Shown here in pieces: positions 22,830 to 31,551 of a stretch of DNA of 64,000 bases. Where the stretch lies: positions 1,116,001 through 1,180,000 of the forward strand of contig NZ_FMCR01000001.1 in NCBI RefSeq assembly GCF_900091575.1. The letters are read 5' to 3'. Positions within the stretch are counted from its first letter, which is position 1. The number at the start of each line of letters is the position of its first letter. The position numbers were made by a program, and so were the translations under genes. Source of the stretch: Micromonospora saelicesensis (GTDB lineage: Bacteria; Actinomycetota; Actinomycetes; Mycobacteriales; Micromonosporaceae). Below the pieces are notes generated by a model. That model was not told the origin of the DNA, searched no databases, and saw only the letters and a list, made by a program, of their open reading frames with translations.

Positions 22830-24365
22830 TCAGGCCGTGCGCAACTCGTCCAGGGCGGTGCTGGCACGCAGGAAGAGCAGGCCGACACCGATCGTCACCA
22901 GCACCGCGGCCAGGGCGCCGGCACCGAGCCATGCCAGGTGCTCCAGAGGTACGGGAACGGCTCGCTGCACCTCGGGAATGTGCACGATCCGGTTGTACTG
23001 TGCGCTGGTGGCAGGGTCCTCACAGAGCGCTGCCGTGGCATCGCAGATCATCGTCGACCCGCCGCCCGCCGACACCTTCTCCTCGGCAAGCCCTCGGCCG
23101 AGCAGCGTGCCCACGGTGAGCGCGAGCAGGATCGCCGGTACGGCCGGCGCCAACGCCTGCCAGGCCACCGAACGGCTCAGCGTGGCGCGGGGCACCCCGG
23201 TGGCGACCAACGCGGCGTAGGCGCGTCGACGGGCGACGATCCCCTCGACCAGCGCGACGATCAGCCCGCCCGTCGCGATCAGGATGGCCACGGCGATCGC
23301 GCCATCGACGTAATCCATCGTGGACAGATAGAACGGGTTGGTGCCACCATCCAGCCCGGCGAACCGGCTCTGCTCCCGCTCAAGCTGGTCCTTGGTCCCG
23401 AAGTAGGCCCGCTGGGCGGCCGCGCCCCCGCCGAAGATCAGGGCGGCGAGCAGCGCCGCGAAGGTGCGGCTGCCCGCCCACGGGTCGGCCATCAGCCGGC
23501 CCGCCGCGAGCAGGGCAGCCGGACCGCGGGCGTGCCGACGCAACAACCGCCCGCAGTGGTACGACAGCCAGCCGGTGCCGATCACCACCCCGATCATCGC
23601 CGCGAGCGCGCCCACCACGAACAACATCGGCACCAGCCAGGCCAAAAACTCGTCGTCGTCGGCGAACCGGTGGACCACCGGGCGGATCACCGCGAACGAG
23701 GCCACGCCGAACCCGATCAGGAGCCCCGCCCACGGGCCCGGACCACGCTCGCGGGCGGCCTTGCGGTTCACCCCGAGCGGGCTGGTGGTGACCGTACGCA
23801 GCATCAGGGCGGTGGCCAGCGCCGCCACGACCGGCAGACCGAGCACCATGCCGGCCAGCGCGCCGGTCGATGGCAGCACGTCGGTGGGCAGGGCCAGTTG
23901 GCCTTGCGCGTCCGGCCGGTGCAGCAGATTGCGGCCAACCAGATGGACGCCCAGCCCGACGAGCGTGCCGAGCAGAGCGGCCACGCCGGTCTCCAGCACC
24001 ACCAGCCGGGTGACCTGCCCGGGAGTGGCGCCGGCCAGCCGGAGCGCGGCCAACCGGCGGTCCCGTGCCGGCGCGCCGAGCCGGGCGCACTGACCCGCCA
24101 GCGCCAGCACCGGGATCATCAGCATCAGCAGCGCGAGCGCCGTGCCGCCGCGCAACCCGGGCTGCGCCAGCAGAGCGTTGTGATACTGCTCCGACCACCG
24201 GTCCTGGTTCTCATCCGTCGCCGTGGGGGTGGGGATGGCCAACACGGTGAGCGCCGCGAGCCCGGCCAGGGTCGCGAGCAGGGCGCTGAGCGCGGTGAGC
24301 ACCACCCGGGCGGTGTCGGTGCGGGTGCCGGCGAGCGCGAGGCGGAGCAGCGTCGTCGGTCTCAC
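22830..24365 (-). CDS. FtsX-like ABC transporter permease
   Basis: 511 residues with about eight hydrophobic helices in two MacB/FtsX-like halves. The conserved cytoplasmic loop before helices (DRRLAALRLAGATPGQV) and its second-half copy (RRAYAALVATGVPRATL) are diagnostic. A short extracytoplasmic region holds cysteines (CDATAALCEDP). The GTG start overlaps the TGA of the ATPase gene (GTGA). With that ATPase and a PadR regulator it forms a typical actinobacterial stress or antibiotic-responsive ABC system; substrate unknown. Confidence 0.9.
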   Translation of the reverse strand: MRPTTLLRLALAGTRTDTARVVLTALSALLATLAGLAALTVLAIPTPTATDENQDRWSEQYHNALLAQPGLRGGTALALLMLMIPVLALAGQCARLGAPARDRRLAALRLAGATPGQVTRLVVLETGVAALLGTLVGLGVHLVGRNLLHRPDAQGQLALPTDVLPSTGALAGMVLGLPVVAALATALMLRTVTTSPLGVNRKAARERGPGPWAGLLIGFGVASFAVIRPVVHRFADDDEFLAWLVPMLFVVGALAAMIGVVIGTGWLSYHCGRLLRRHARGPAALLAAGRLMADPWAGSRTFAALLAALIFGGGAAAQRAYFGTKDQLEREQSRFAGLDGGTNPFYLSTMDYVDGAIAVAILIATGGLIVALVEGIVARRRAYAALVATGVPRATLSRSVAWQALAPAVPAILLALTVGTLLGRGLAEEKVSAGGGSTMICDATAALCEDPATSAQYNRIVHIPEVQRAVPVPLEHLAWLGAGALAAVLVTIGVGLLFLRASTALDELRTA

Positions 24366-25063
24366 CGGGCGCCGCCGGCCAGCGGCACGTCGAGCCCCAG
24401 GCCGGTGTGGTCCACCAGGCCGTCACGCAGCACGATCTCCCGATCGGCGTACGCGGCGATCCGCGGCTCGTGGGTGACCAGCACGACGGCGGTGCGCTGC
24501 TCGCGGGCGAGCCGGACCAGCTGGGTGAGGACCTGCTCGCCGGTGAGCGTGTCCAGTGCGCCGGTCGGCTCGTCGGCGAAGAGCACCCGAGGCTCGGTCA
24601 CCAGCGCCCGCGCCGTGGCGCAGCGCTGCTGCTGACCCCCGGACATCTCACCCGGCCGGACGTCGGCCACCTCGGCCACCCCGAACCGTTCCAGCCAGGT
24701 GAGCGCCGCCGTCCGTGCCTCTCGCCGCCCCGTGCCGGCGAGGAGCAGGGGCAGGGCGACGTTCTCGGCGGCGGTCAACTCGGCCACCAGCTGACCGAAC
24801 TGGAACAGCACCCCGAACTCGGTACGCCGCAGCCGGGACCGGGCCGCCTCCGACCAGGTGTCGATGCGGTGCCCGCGCCAGGTGACCTCGCCGACGTCCG
24901 GCCGGAGGATCCCGGCCAGGCAGTGCAGCAGGGTGGACTTGCCGCAGCCACTCGGCCCGGTGACGGCGACGATCTCGCCCTCAGCCACCTCGAGCGTCAC
25001 GCCGCGCAGCGCGGGCGTCGGGCCGTACGCCCGAACCACGCCGCGAGCCTGAAGTTGCGTCAC
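24362..25063 (-). CDS. ABC transporter ATP-binding protein (LolD/MacB type)
   Basis: 233 residues with Walker A GPSGCGKST, signature SGGQQQR, Walker B VLFADEPTGALD and the switch histidine in VLVTHEPRI. The GALD after Walker B is typical of ATPases that pair with FtsX-like permeases. GTG 25063 overlaps the padR TGA (GTGA), which fixes the start, although the open frame extends further upstream. Confidence 0.93.
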   Translation of the reverse strand: MTQLQARGVVRAYGPTPALRGVTLEVAEGEIVAVTGPSGCGKSTLLHCLAGILRPDVGEVTWRGHRIDTWSEAARSRLRRTEFGVLFQFGQLVAELTAAENVALPLLLAGTGRREARTAALTWLERFGVAEVADVRPGEMSGGQQQRCATARALVTEPRVLFADEPTGALDTLTGEQVLTQLVRLAREQRTAVVLVTHEPRIAAYADREIVLRDGLVDHTGLGLDVPLAGGAR

Positions 25064-25596
25064 GGATGCACCTCCCGGTGCCAGTCGGCGACCCGGCCCA
25101 GGGTGGCGTGCAGCCACCGCAGATCCGCGTCGAGGTGGGCGATCGCGAAATCGGCCGCGACCACGTCGCTCAGGGTGGCGGCCGGGTCGCCCTTGACCGT
25201 GGTCAGCTCACGCAGCCGTGCGGTGTGCGCGGCCCGCTGGGCGATCAGGTACGACCGGGCCCGGTCGACATCGGCGACCAGCAGCGCCACCACGACCTTG
25301 GCGAAGAGCGTGCTGGCCACGTACGGCATGGGTGCTTCCACTGTGGACAGCCACTGGTCCAGCGTTACCCGCCCCTGGTCGGTCAGCGCGTACGCGGTGC
25401 GATCTGGCCCGCCCACCCGGTCCTGCCCGGCGGCGGCCACCAGCCCGTCACGTTCAAGGCGGCCGAGAGTGGCGTAGACCTGCCCGAAGGCCAGCGGCCG
25501 AGCCCGCGGCAGCCGCTCGTCGTGCGCACGCTTCAGCTCATACCCGTGCCGGCTGCCCCCAGCGAGCAACCCGAGCAGAACATGCGGCGTGGACAC
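25060..25596 (-). CDS. PadR-family transcriptional regulator
   Basis: 178 residues: an N-terminal winged helix (VLLGLLAGGSRHGYELKR, then FGQVYATLGRLERDGLV) and a C-terminal helical dimerisation domain (about 90-175), the PadR subfamily-1 layout. Coupled to an ABC pair, it probably represses its own operon until a toxic ligand binds. The start is set to GTG 25596, 7 bases from a good -10 box; GTG 25605 is also in frame. A dyad overlaps its promoter. Confidence 0.92.
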   Translation of the reverse strand: MSTPHVLLGLLAGGSRHGYELKRAHDERLPRARPLAFGQVYATLGRLERDGLVAAAGQDRVGGPDRTAYALTDQGRVTLDQWLSTVEAPMPYVASTLFAKVVVALLVADVDRARSYLIAQRAAHTARLRELTTVKGDPAATLSDVVAADFAIAHLDADLRWLHATLGRVADWHREVHP

Positions 25597-25603
25597 CCCG
25601 CCC

Positions 25604-25632
25604 ACTATTCACCCAGCGAATACCCAAGTCAA
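25604..25632 (-). promoter_or_regulatory. padR-ABC promoter with overlapping dyad operator
   Basis: On the reverse strand, TTGACT at 25632-25627, a 17-base spacer and AATAGT at 25609-25604, followed 7 bases later by GTG 25596. The dyad TATTC-N7-GAATA at 25606-25622 spans the -10 and spacer. That is where an autoregulating PadR would bind, although the sequence differs from the classical ATGT-N8-ACAT site. Confidence 0.7.
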
Positions 25633-25655
25633 CAACCTCCCCCACCCCGCCTGGT

Positions 25656-25711
25656 TGATCAAGAAGTTTGCGTCACCAGCGCGCCGAACCTTGACGCAAA
25701 CTTCTTGATCA
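25656..25711. repeat. Intergenic hairpin, family 1 copy A (20-nt perfect arms)
   Basis: TGATCAAGAAGTTTGCGTCA at 25656-25675 is the exact reverse complement of 25692-25711, with a 16-base loop. It lies just past the stop of the 25745 gene and upstream of padR. A related hairpin with the same arm and loop lengths is at 45238-45293. Likely a transcription terminator or an interspersed palindromic repeat. Confidence 0.85.
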
Positions 25712-25744
25712 CCGAGGGCGGGGGTGGGGCAGTGGGGAGTGGGG

Positions 25745-26347
25745 TTAGGGGGTTTGGGGCCAGGTGGGGGTACGGCCGGTCTGGGTCAGGAGGTGGGCCA
25801 GGTCGGGGGCCAGGTCGGGGGTGGGGGCGGGGGTGGGGGCGGGGGTGGGGGCGGGTAGTGGGTCGGCGAAGACGCCCATCTTGCGGGCGGTGGGGCCCAA
25901 CTGCTCCACCAGCGCGTGCAGCTCGGCCACCACCTCCGGGGCCGGGTGGTACGGCTGGCCGGTGGCGACCGCGAGGTCCCAGCCGTGCACTGTCAGGTCC
26001 AGCAGGGCCATACCGCCGATGACGGACTGTGGCATGGGCATACGCGGTGACATGCCCTCCACGCTGGACGGGTCCGACCAGGCGGCGATCAACCGGCCGG
26101 TCTCCACCTCGAAGCGGTCCCGCCAGCCGTCGCCCAGGTGGTCGGGCTTCTCGGCCCACTCCACCTGTCGTTTCTCGGCCAGGTCCTGAAAGTTGACCAC
26201 CACCTGGAAGAGGTGATTGAGCAGATCACGGACCAGGTAGTCCTCGCACGGCGTGGGCAGGTCCAGTTGGTCGTCGGAGATACCCCGTACGACATCGACG
26301 GTTCGCGGCGCGGCGGCCGCCAGCAGCTCGCTAGTCTGAGTGGACAT
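25745..26347 (-). CDS. TIGR03086-type metal-binding protein (maleylpyruvate isomerase N-terminal/DinB-like)
   Basis: 200 residues. The four-helix DinB-like fold shows in LPTPCEDYLVRDLLNHLFQVV, with the conserved first histidine, and DLTVHGWDLAVATGQ with the second. Members may bind zinc and use mycothiol or similar thiols; many are uncharacterised. The tail is low-complexity (PAPTP repeated, then DLAPDLA), encoded by a G-tract repeat. ATG 26347 is supported by a TACGCT -10 box 6 bases upstream. Confidence 0.87.
   Translation of the reverse strand: MSTQTSELLAAAAPRTVDVVRGISDDQLDLPTPCEDYLVRDLLNHLFQVVVNFQDLAEKRQVEWAEKPDHLGDGWRDRFEVETGRLIAAWSDPSSVEGMSPRMPMPQSVIGGMALLDLTVHGWDLAVATGQPYHPAPEVVAELHALVEQLGPTARKMGVFADPLPAPTPAPTPAPTPDLAPDLAHLLTQTGRTPTWPQTP
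25815..25856 (-). repeat. G-tract microsatellite (12-base unit GGGGGTGGGGGC)
   Basis: On the forward strand, repeated G5 runs separated by single T or C bases. On the reverse strand it encodes the PAPTP repeats at the end of the 25745 gene. Copy number could vary by slippage in whole four-residue steps, and the forward strand could form a G-quadruplex. Confidence 0.8.
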
Positions 26348-26353
26348 AGGGCC

Positions 26354-26359
26354 AGCGTA
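26354..26359 (-). promoter_or_regulatory. -10 hexamer TACGCT for the 25745-26347 gene
   Basis: On the reverse strand TACGCT ends 6 bases before ATG 26347, the leaderless arrangement, which fixes the start. Confidence 0.6.
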
Positions 26360-26378
26360 TGAGGGTGGTCTTGAACAA

Positions 26379-27206
26379 ATGCGACAGCGACCGCGTGGCG
26401 ACAGCCGGGGCATTCTCGACCCCGGGCGCCTGCTGCGCGAGGTGCGCTTCCGGCGGCACCTGCCGGCCGAGTCGCTGCGCCCGTGGGTCGAGCACTACTG
26501 GTTGATCGACTGGGAGTTGAGCGCGCCGTTCGAGCAGCGGGTCGTGCCGCACCCGGCGGTCAACGTGGTGTTCCGGCGGGACGACGACGGGCCCGAGTCC
26601 GGCGAGGTTGCCGGGGTGGGCCGCGACCTGTTCCGGATCACGCTCAACGGCACCGGCCGGGTGTCCGGGGTGCAGTTCCGCCCCGGCGGCTTCCACCCGT
26701 TCTGGCGGCGCGCGGTCAGTGAGCTGACCGGCCGTAGCGTGCCGCTGCCCGCCGGCCGGCTGACCCAGCCGGACGTCCCGGTGGGCGCGGGCACGTTCCC
26801 GGGAGCACCCACCTCGGCGGCCGGCGACGACGAGCGCTGCCGGGCGCTGGACGCCCTCCTCACCGCCTGGCAACCGGAGCCGGACCCGATGGCCGAGGAG
26901 GCCGTCCGACTGGCCGAGGCGATCCGTACCGACCGGACGGTGCTGCGCGTCGACGACTTCGCCGCGCGGCACGACGTACCGGTCCGCCGGTTGCAGCGGC
27001 TGTTCCTTGAGTACGTGGGAGTCGGGCCGAAGTGGGTGATCCGCCGCTACCGGCTCCAGGAGGCCGTCGAACAGGCCGCCGGTGGCCCGCTGAGCTGGGC
27101 TGACCTCGCCGCCGACCTCGGCTACAGCGACCAGGCCCACCTGGTCCGTGACTTCACCGCCGTGGCCGGGGTGTCCCCCGCCGCGTACGCCCGCTCAGTG
27201 AGCTGA
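26379..27206 (+). CDS. AraC-family transcriptional regulator
   Basis: About 275 residues. The N-terminal domain of the DUF6597 kind includes WVEHYWLIDWEL, VPHPAVNVVFRR and GVQFRPGGFHPF. The C-terminal double helix-turn-helix shows VRRLQRLFLEYVGVGPKWVIRRYRL and the second recognition region DLAADLGYSDQAHLVRDF. ATG 26379 is chosen; an upstream in-frame GTG at 26340 would overlap the divergent gene's start. It probably controls itself and perhaps the divergent TIGR03086-type gene. Confidence 0.9.
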   Translation: MRQRPRGDSRGILDPGRLLREVRFRRHLPAESLRPWVEHYWLIDWELSAPFEQRVVPHPAVNVVFRRDDDGPESGEVAGVGRDLFRITLNGTGRVSGVQFRPGGFHPFWRRAVSELTGRSVPLPAGRLTQPDVPVGAGTFPGAPTSAAGDDERCRALDALLTAWQPEPDPMAEEAVRLAEAIRTDRTVLRVDDFAARHDVPVRRLQRLFLEYVGVGPKWVIRRYRLQEAVEQAAGGPLSWADLAADLGYSDQAHLVRDFTAVAGVSPAAYARSVS

Positions 27207-27220
27207 GGAGAGCCGACAGA

Positions 27221-28759
27221 TCAGCGACGCCGCAGGACGACCACGGCGACGTCGTCCTGGATCTCCGGTGGGGCCAGTTCCACCAGCAGTCGGGCGCAGA
27301 ACTGGTCCAGGTCACCGTCGACCGTCGCGGCGACCCCGGCCAGCGCTGCCAGCCCCTCGTCGATGGTGGCGTCCCGTCGCTCGATCAGCCCGTCGGTGTA
27401 GAAGACCAGCGTGGCCCCGGCCGGCACCACGAACTCCAGATCGGCCGGGCGCGGGGCGCGGACGCCGAGCAACGGCGCGGAGTGCTGCACGAACTCGACC
27501 TTGCCGTCCATGATCATCAGCGGCGGAAGGTGCCCCGCACTGGCCAACCGGACGTGCCCGGTCGGCGGGTGCAGCAGCAGTACGCAGAGCGTCGCCACCT
27601 CGTTCGGCAGCAGGGTCCGCATCAGCTCGTTGACCCGGTGCAGGATCTCGCCGGGCTGGTGGCCCTCGACCGCGTACGCCCGCACCGCGTGCCGCAGCTC
27701 GGCCATCACTGTCGCCGCGTGCAGCGAGTGGCCGGCGACGTCCCCGATCGCGAGCAGCAGGTGCCCGTCGAGCATCACCAGCTCGTAGAAGTCGCCGCCC
27801 ACCTCGGTCTGCGCGCTGGCCGGCTCGTAGCGCACCGCCAGGTCCAGGCCGGCCACGGTGGGCAGCCCACGCGGGAGCAGGCTGCGTTGGAGGGTGACCG
27901 CGATCCGGTGCTCCTCGTCGAAGGAGCGCTGCCCCTCCACGGCCGCCGCCACCGCCTGAGCCAGCTGCTTGAGCACCGGGGTCCGCGCGGTCTGGGTGGC
28001 GGTCGGGACCACCACGTACAGCGGGGCCCGGTCCTCGCGCAGTCGGGCGGCGGCGACTGTCACCGTGTCGTCCGCCGGCCAGTCGACGAGCGCCCAGTTC
28101 GCCGGGGCCTCCACCCGGACGGTGGCACCGGTGGGCACCCCGGTGTCGTCGACGACCCACGGCACCACGGCGGCCACCGCGCCGGGACCGGCGCAGACAC
28201 CCGCGAGGCAGTCGCCGTCGAAGGTTTCGGCGATCACCGCCGCCGGGCTCTTGAAGATATGGGCGGCGCCCTCGGCAGCGGCCTCCAGCAGGCGCGCGAA
28301 GGTCGGCGCCGCATGCACCGCGACGGTCGTGTCGGCCAACCCGAGCAGCCGCTCGGCGAGCAGTTCGGCACGCTGCCGGGCCTGGTAGTAGCGCAGCACC
28401 GCCCGGGTGGTGGCGATCAGCTCCTCGGGCTCGATCGGCTCGGTCAGGTAGGCGTCAGCGCCCCGGGTCAGCCCCTGGGCGCGGTCGGCCACGTCCACCG
28501 CATGCGCCGACACATGGATCACCGGCATCGCCGGGTGCCGCGCCTTGATCTGTTCGCAGACCTCGTAGCCACTCAGGTCGGGCAGCCGGACGTCGAGGAC
28601 CACCAGATCGATCCGGTCCACCTCGACCCGAGCCAACGCATCGGCGCCGTTCTCGGCCTCCAGCACTGTGAACCCGGCCCGGGTCAGCCAGCTGACCAGC
28701 AGGTAACGCTTGGTACGGCTGTCGTCAACCACCAGGATGGTTGTCGGCATGGCGTCCAC
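27221..28759 (-). CDS. Fused response regulator/PP2C phosphatase
   Basis: 512 residues. An N-terminal receiver (VVDDSRTKRYLL, VLDVRLPDLSGYEV, with EP in place of the usual KP in LTEPIEPEEL), a GAF-like middle and a SpoIIE-type PP2C domain (LQRSLLPRGLP, EVGGDFYELV, GDVAGHSLHAA, FYTDGLIERR, DDVAVVVLRRR). Phosphorylation of the receiver probably switches phosphatase action on STAS antagonists. It starts 4 bases after the histidine kinase stop at GTG 28759, or at ATG 28750. The conserved lysine replaced by Glu in the receiver is notable. Last gene of the stressosome operon. Confidence 0.9.
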   Translation of the reverse strand: MDAMPTTILVVDDSRTKRYLLVSWLTRAGFTVLEAENGADALARVEVDRIDLVVLDVRLPDLSGYEVCEQIKARHPAMPVIHVSAHAVDVADRAQGLTRGADAYLTEPIEPEELIATTRAVLRYYQARQRAELLAERLLGLADTTVAVHAAPTFARLLEAAAEGAAHIFKSPAAVIAETFDGDCLAGVCAGPGAVAAVVPWVVDDTGVPTGATVRVEAPANWALVDWPADDTVTVAAARLREDRAPLYVVVPTATQTARTPVLKQLAQAVAAAVEGQRSFDEEHRIAVTLQRSLLPRGLPTVAGLDLAVRYEPASAQTEVGGDFYELVMLDGHLLLAIGDVAGHSLHAATVMAELRHAVRAYAVEGHQPGEILHRVNELMRTLLPNEVATLCVLLLHPPTGHVRLASAGHLPPLMIMDGKVEFVQHSAPLLGVRAPRPADLEFVVPAGATLVFYTDGLIERRDATIDEGLAALAGVAATVDGDLDQFCARLLVELAPPEIQDDVAVVVLRRR

Positions 28760-28763
28760 GCCG

Positions 28764-30125
28764 TCACGCCCCGCCGGTGGGCAGGGAGACGGTGAATGTG
28801 CTGCCTTCGCCGGCCGCGCTGGTCAGCTCCAGTGTCCCGCCGAGCAGCGTCACCAACCGCCGGGCGTACGGCAGACCGAGGCCGGTGCCGCCGACCCGGG
28901 TGGCTCCGGGGATCTGATAGAACTCCTCGAAGATCCGGTCGTGCAGCTCGGGAGCGATGCCCGGCCCGGTGTCGCTGACCTCGAACTGCCAACGGTCGCC
29001 GCTCTGGCTGGCCCGCAGCCGCACCTCGCCGCGCTCGGTGAACTTCAACCCGTTGTGCAGCAGGTTGCGCAGCACCTGGCCGAGCAGCACCTCGTCGGTG
29101 TGCAGCAGGGCCGGCCCGCTGGGCTCCTCCACGACCAGCTCCACCCCCGGGCGGGTGGCCAGCGCGCGCAGGGTGCCGCGCAGTTGACCGAAGACCGGCC
29201 GCAGGTCAACCTCGGCCAGCTCCGGCTCGATCCGGCCGGACTCCGCCTTGGCCAGGTCGAGGAGTTCGTTGACCAGGTTGAGCAGGTCCGCCGCCGAGGA
29301 GCGGATCAGATCGATTTGGCGGCCCTGCTCGTCGGTCAGCGGGTCGGAGGCGGAGTCGGTGAGCAGCCGCCCCAGGCCGATGATCGCGGTGACCGGCGCC
29401 CGCAGCTCGTGGCTCACGTTGGCCAGGAACCGGCTCTTCGACTCACTCGCCGCGCGGAGCTGGGCCGACTTCTCGTCCAGCTCGGCGTAGAGGGCGACGA
29501 CACCGCGGTTGGTCTCCTCCAGCTCCTCGGTGAGCTGGTTGTAGAGCGCCAGCACACCGCGGTTGGTCTCGGCCAGCTCCTCGTTCAGCACGGCCAGCTC
29601 GTCGCGCTGGCTGCGCACCTCGTCGAGTGCGGCGATGAGCTGCCCGTTCTGCACTGTCAACTCGTCCAGCGCACTGCCCGGCGCGGTGCGGCCGAGTTCG
29701 GTACGGAACTCGGCGAGCCGCTCCGGGGTCGGCGTCGGCGCGTTGGCCGGGACTCGTCGGGACATCCGTACGACCGTAACCCCCTCGACGGTCAACACGC
29801 TCAGTGTGTCGACCAGTCGGGACACCGCGCCGGACTGCGGTTGGTAGCGACCGTCGGGCAGCGGGGACACCGGGGCCAGGTCGGCGCGTAGATGGAACCG
29901 GCCGTCGGCACCCGCGTCGACGTGGAAGGAGACGTCCGCTCCCCCGGTCGTCCGCAGCAGGTCCCGGGCGACTTCGCTGAGCGCGGTGGCGATCCGCACC
30001 TGGTCCTGGTGTTCGAGGCCGACCACAGCGGCCACCTCGCGCCCCCGCTGACGGATGACGAAGATGTCCTGCTCGACCCGCAGTGCCATCTGGAGCAGCG
30101 GCAGCGCGGCCGGCTCCCCGATCAT
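28764..30125 (-). CDS. Soluble sensor histidine kinase of the stressosome operon
   Basis: 453 residues, no membrane segment. The N-terminus (about 1-130) resembles an RsbT-like or unknown sensory module. A long coiled coil with two copies of an EETNRGV(V/L)ALY block spans about 165-215, followed by HisKA (FLANVSHELRAPVTAI) and HATPase (NLLHNGLKFT, VSDTGPGI, GGTGLGLPYARRL). ATG 30125 overlaps the preceding TGA (ATGA). It is the likely kinase for the downstream receiver-PP2C protein, linking two-component input to the partner-switch output. Confidence 0.9.
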   Translation of the reverse strand: MIGEPAALPLLQMALRVEQDIFVIRQRGREVAAVVGLEHQDQVRIATALSEVARDLLRTTGGADVSFHVDAGADGRFHLRADLAPVSPLPDGRYQPQSGAVSRLVDTLSVLTVEGVTVVRMSRRVPANAPTPTPERLAEFRTELGRTAPGSALDELTVQNGQLIAALDEVRSQRDELAVLNEELAETNRGVLALYNQLTEELEETNRGVVALYAELDEKSAQLRAASESKSRFLANVSHELRAPVTAIIGLGRLLTDSASDPLTDEQGRQIDLIRSSAADLLNLVNELLDLAKAESGRIEPELAEVDLRPVFGQLRGTLRALATRPGVELVVEEPSGPALLHTDEVLLGQVLRNLLHNGLKFTERGEVRLRASQSGDRWQFEVSDTGPGIAPELHDRIFEEFYQIPGATRVGGTGLGLPYARRLVTLLGGTLELTSAAGEGSTFTVSLPTGGA

Positions 30126-31135
30126 GCCCAGGACCTCGCGACCAGTACGCAGGCGTCGTCACGTCGCACACCGGCGTCACGGAGCAGGGTCGCCGCCATG
30201 ACCAGCGGGGATCGCTCCGCCAGGCCCGGGTAGTCGGTCATCCGCCACCGGTCGACCACCCCGTCGCTGTGCATCACCAGCCGGGCGCCGGGACCGAACG
30301 GGTAGTCGTACTCCCGGATCGTGGGCCGTTGGTGGCCGGCGATGCCGGGCAGCGACACCAACCCTCGACGGCGGCCGTCACCCTCGACGACCACGCCGGC
30401 GATGTTGCCCAGGCCGGCGTAGTGCAGCACGCCGGCCTCCGGCATCAGCTCGCCGACGGCGAGCGCGGCGCCCCGGGTGTGCGACATGCTCCGGTGCAGG
30501 TGACCGACCACCATCGCCGGTGGGCCGGCCGGAGCGTCGCGGAACGCGGCCAGCGCGGCGTCGGTGGCGGCCCCGGCCAACGGGCCGTGCCCCAACCCGT
30601 CACTGACCAGCACCTGGTGCCGCCCGTCGACGACCCGCACTGCGTAGCCGTCGCCGCTGATCGTCTCGCCGGTCAGCGGACGGGTGAGGGCGCCGGCCCA
30701 GGACGGCCGTGCCGCCTCGGCCGGCCAGACCTGCACGGCGAGGACGGTGCCCCGGCCGGGCAGCGAGTATCCGTCGAACCAGCTGGCCTGCCGGACGATG
30801 GCACCCAGACCGATGCCGAGTGTGCCGGTGGTGGAGTGCCCGTCCTGGGACGAGACGGTCAGGTCGGCCATGCCGGGCCCGGAGTCGATGGCCACCAACT
30901 CCACCCCGGCCTGCCCGGCGCGGCGTACCGGCCGGAGCAGCAGGATGCCCTCGTCGGCATGCTTGACCAGGTTGCTGGTCAGCTCGGCCGCGACGATGGC
31001 CAGGTCGGCGATGCGCGCCTCGCCCATTTCCACCTGTGCGCCGAGGCGTTCGGCGGCCCGCCGGACGGCGCTCGCCGCGCTACTGGCCTCCACCCGGAAC
31101 CAGATGCCACTGTCGGTGACCGCGTCGGCGTTCAC
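30122..31135 (-). CDS. RsbT-like ATPase fused to RsbX/SpoIIE-type phosphatase
   Basis: About 337 residues. The N-terminal half is a GHKL ATP-binding domain (VAAELTSNLVKHAD, DSGPGMADL, GIGLGAIVRQASWFDGY). The C-terminal half is a compact RsbX-like PP2C (VSDGLGHGPLAG, VMHSDGVVDRWR, RRDDACVLVARSW). In the Bacillus stressosome the switch kinase RsbT and the feedback phosphatase RsbX are separate, so the fusion puts kinase-like and reset activities in one chain. GTG 31135 overlaps the rsbT TGA (GTGA); GTG 31144 is also possible. Confidence 0.9.
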   Translation of the reverse strand: MNADAVTDSGIWFRVEASSAASAVRRAAERLGAQVEMGEARIADLAIVAAELTSNLVKHADEGILLLRPVRRAGQAGVELVAIDSGPGMADLTVSSQDGHSTTGTLGIGLGAIVRQASWFDGYSLPGRGTVLAVQVWPAEAARPSWAGALTRPLTGETISGDGYAVRVVDGRHQVLVSDGLGHGPLAGAATDAALAAFRDAPAGPPAMVVGHLHRSMSHTRGAALAVGELMPEAGVLHYAGLGNIAGVVVEGDGRRRGLVSLPGIAGHQRPTIREYDYPFGPGARLVMHSDGVVDRWRMTDYPGLAERSPLVMAATLLRDAGVRRDDACVLVARSWA

Positions 31136-31551
31136 CTGGACCACTTGGTGACCGTGATCCGCGTACCGGTCTCCGCGGACGTCTCGATCTGGAACTCGTC
31201 GACCAGGCGTCGCGACCCACTGAGCCCGAGGCCGAGACCGCCGCCGCTGGTGTAGCCGTCGGTCATGGCCAGGTCGAGGTCCGCGATGCCCGGCCCGGAG
31301 TCGGCGAACACGATCTGCACGCCCTTGCGTCGGCCGTTGTCCACGACCGTCACCTCGACCGAACCGCCGCCGCCGTACACCAGGGTGTTGCGGGCCAACT
31401 CGCTCGCCGCGGTGACCACCTTGGTCTGGTCGACGAGGGACAGCTTGCTGGCCACCGCCACGGCGCGGACCAACTGCCGGACGCGCACCACGTCCTCATC
31501 GCTCCGGACCGACTGCGCCTGTGGCTGGCCCAGGTCGATGCCCGCGGTCAC
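31132..31551 (-). CDS. rsbT: Stressosome switch kinase RsbT
   Basis: 139-residue serine/threonine kinase of the GHKL fold. The N box is in VTAASELARNTLVYGGGG, the G1 box is FADSGPGIADL and the G2 box GGGLGLGLSGSRRLVDEF. In the known system it phosphorylates RsbS and RsbR on stress, leaves the complex and activates a downstream phosphatase. The GTG start overlaps the rsbS TGA (GTGA). Confidence 0.93.
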   Translation of the reverse strand: MTAGIDLGQPQAQSVRSDEDVVRVRQLVRAVAVASKLSLVDQTKVVTAASELARNTLVYGGGGSVEVTVVDNGRRKGVQIVFADSGPGIADLDLAMTDGYTSGGGLGLGLSGSRRLVDEFQIETSAETGTRITVTKWSR

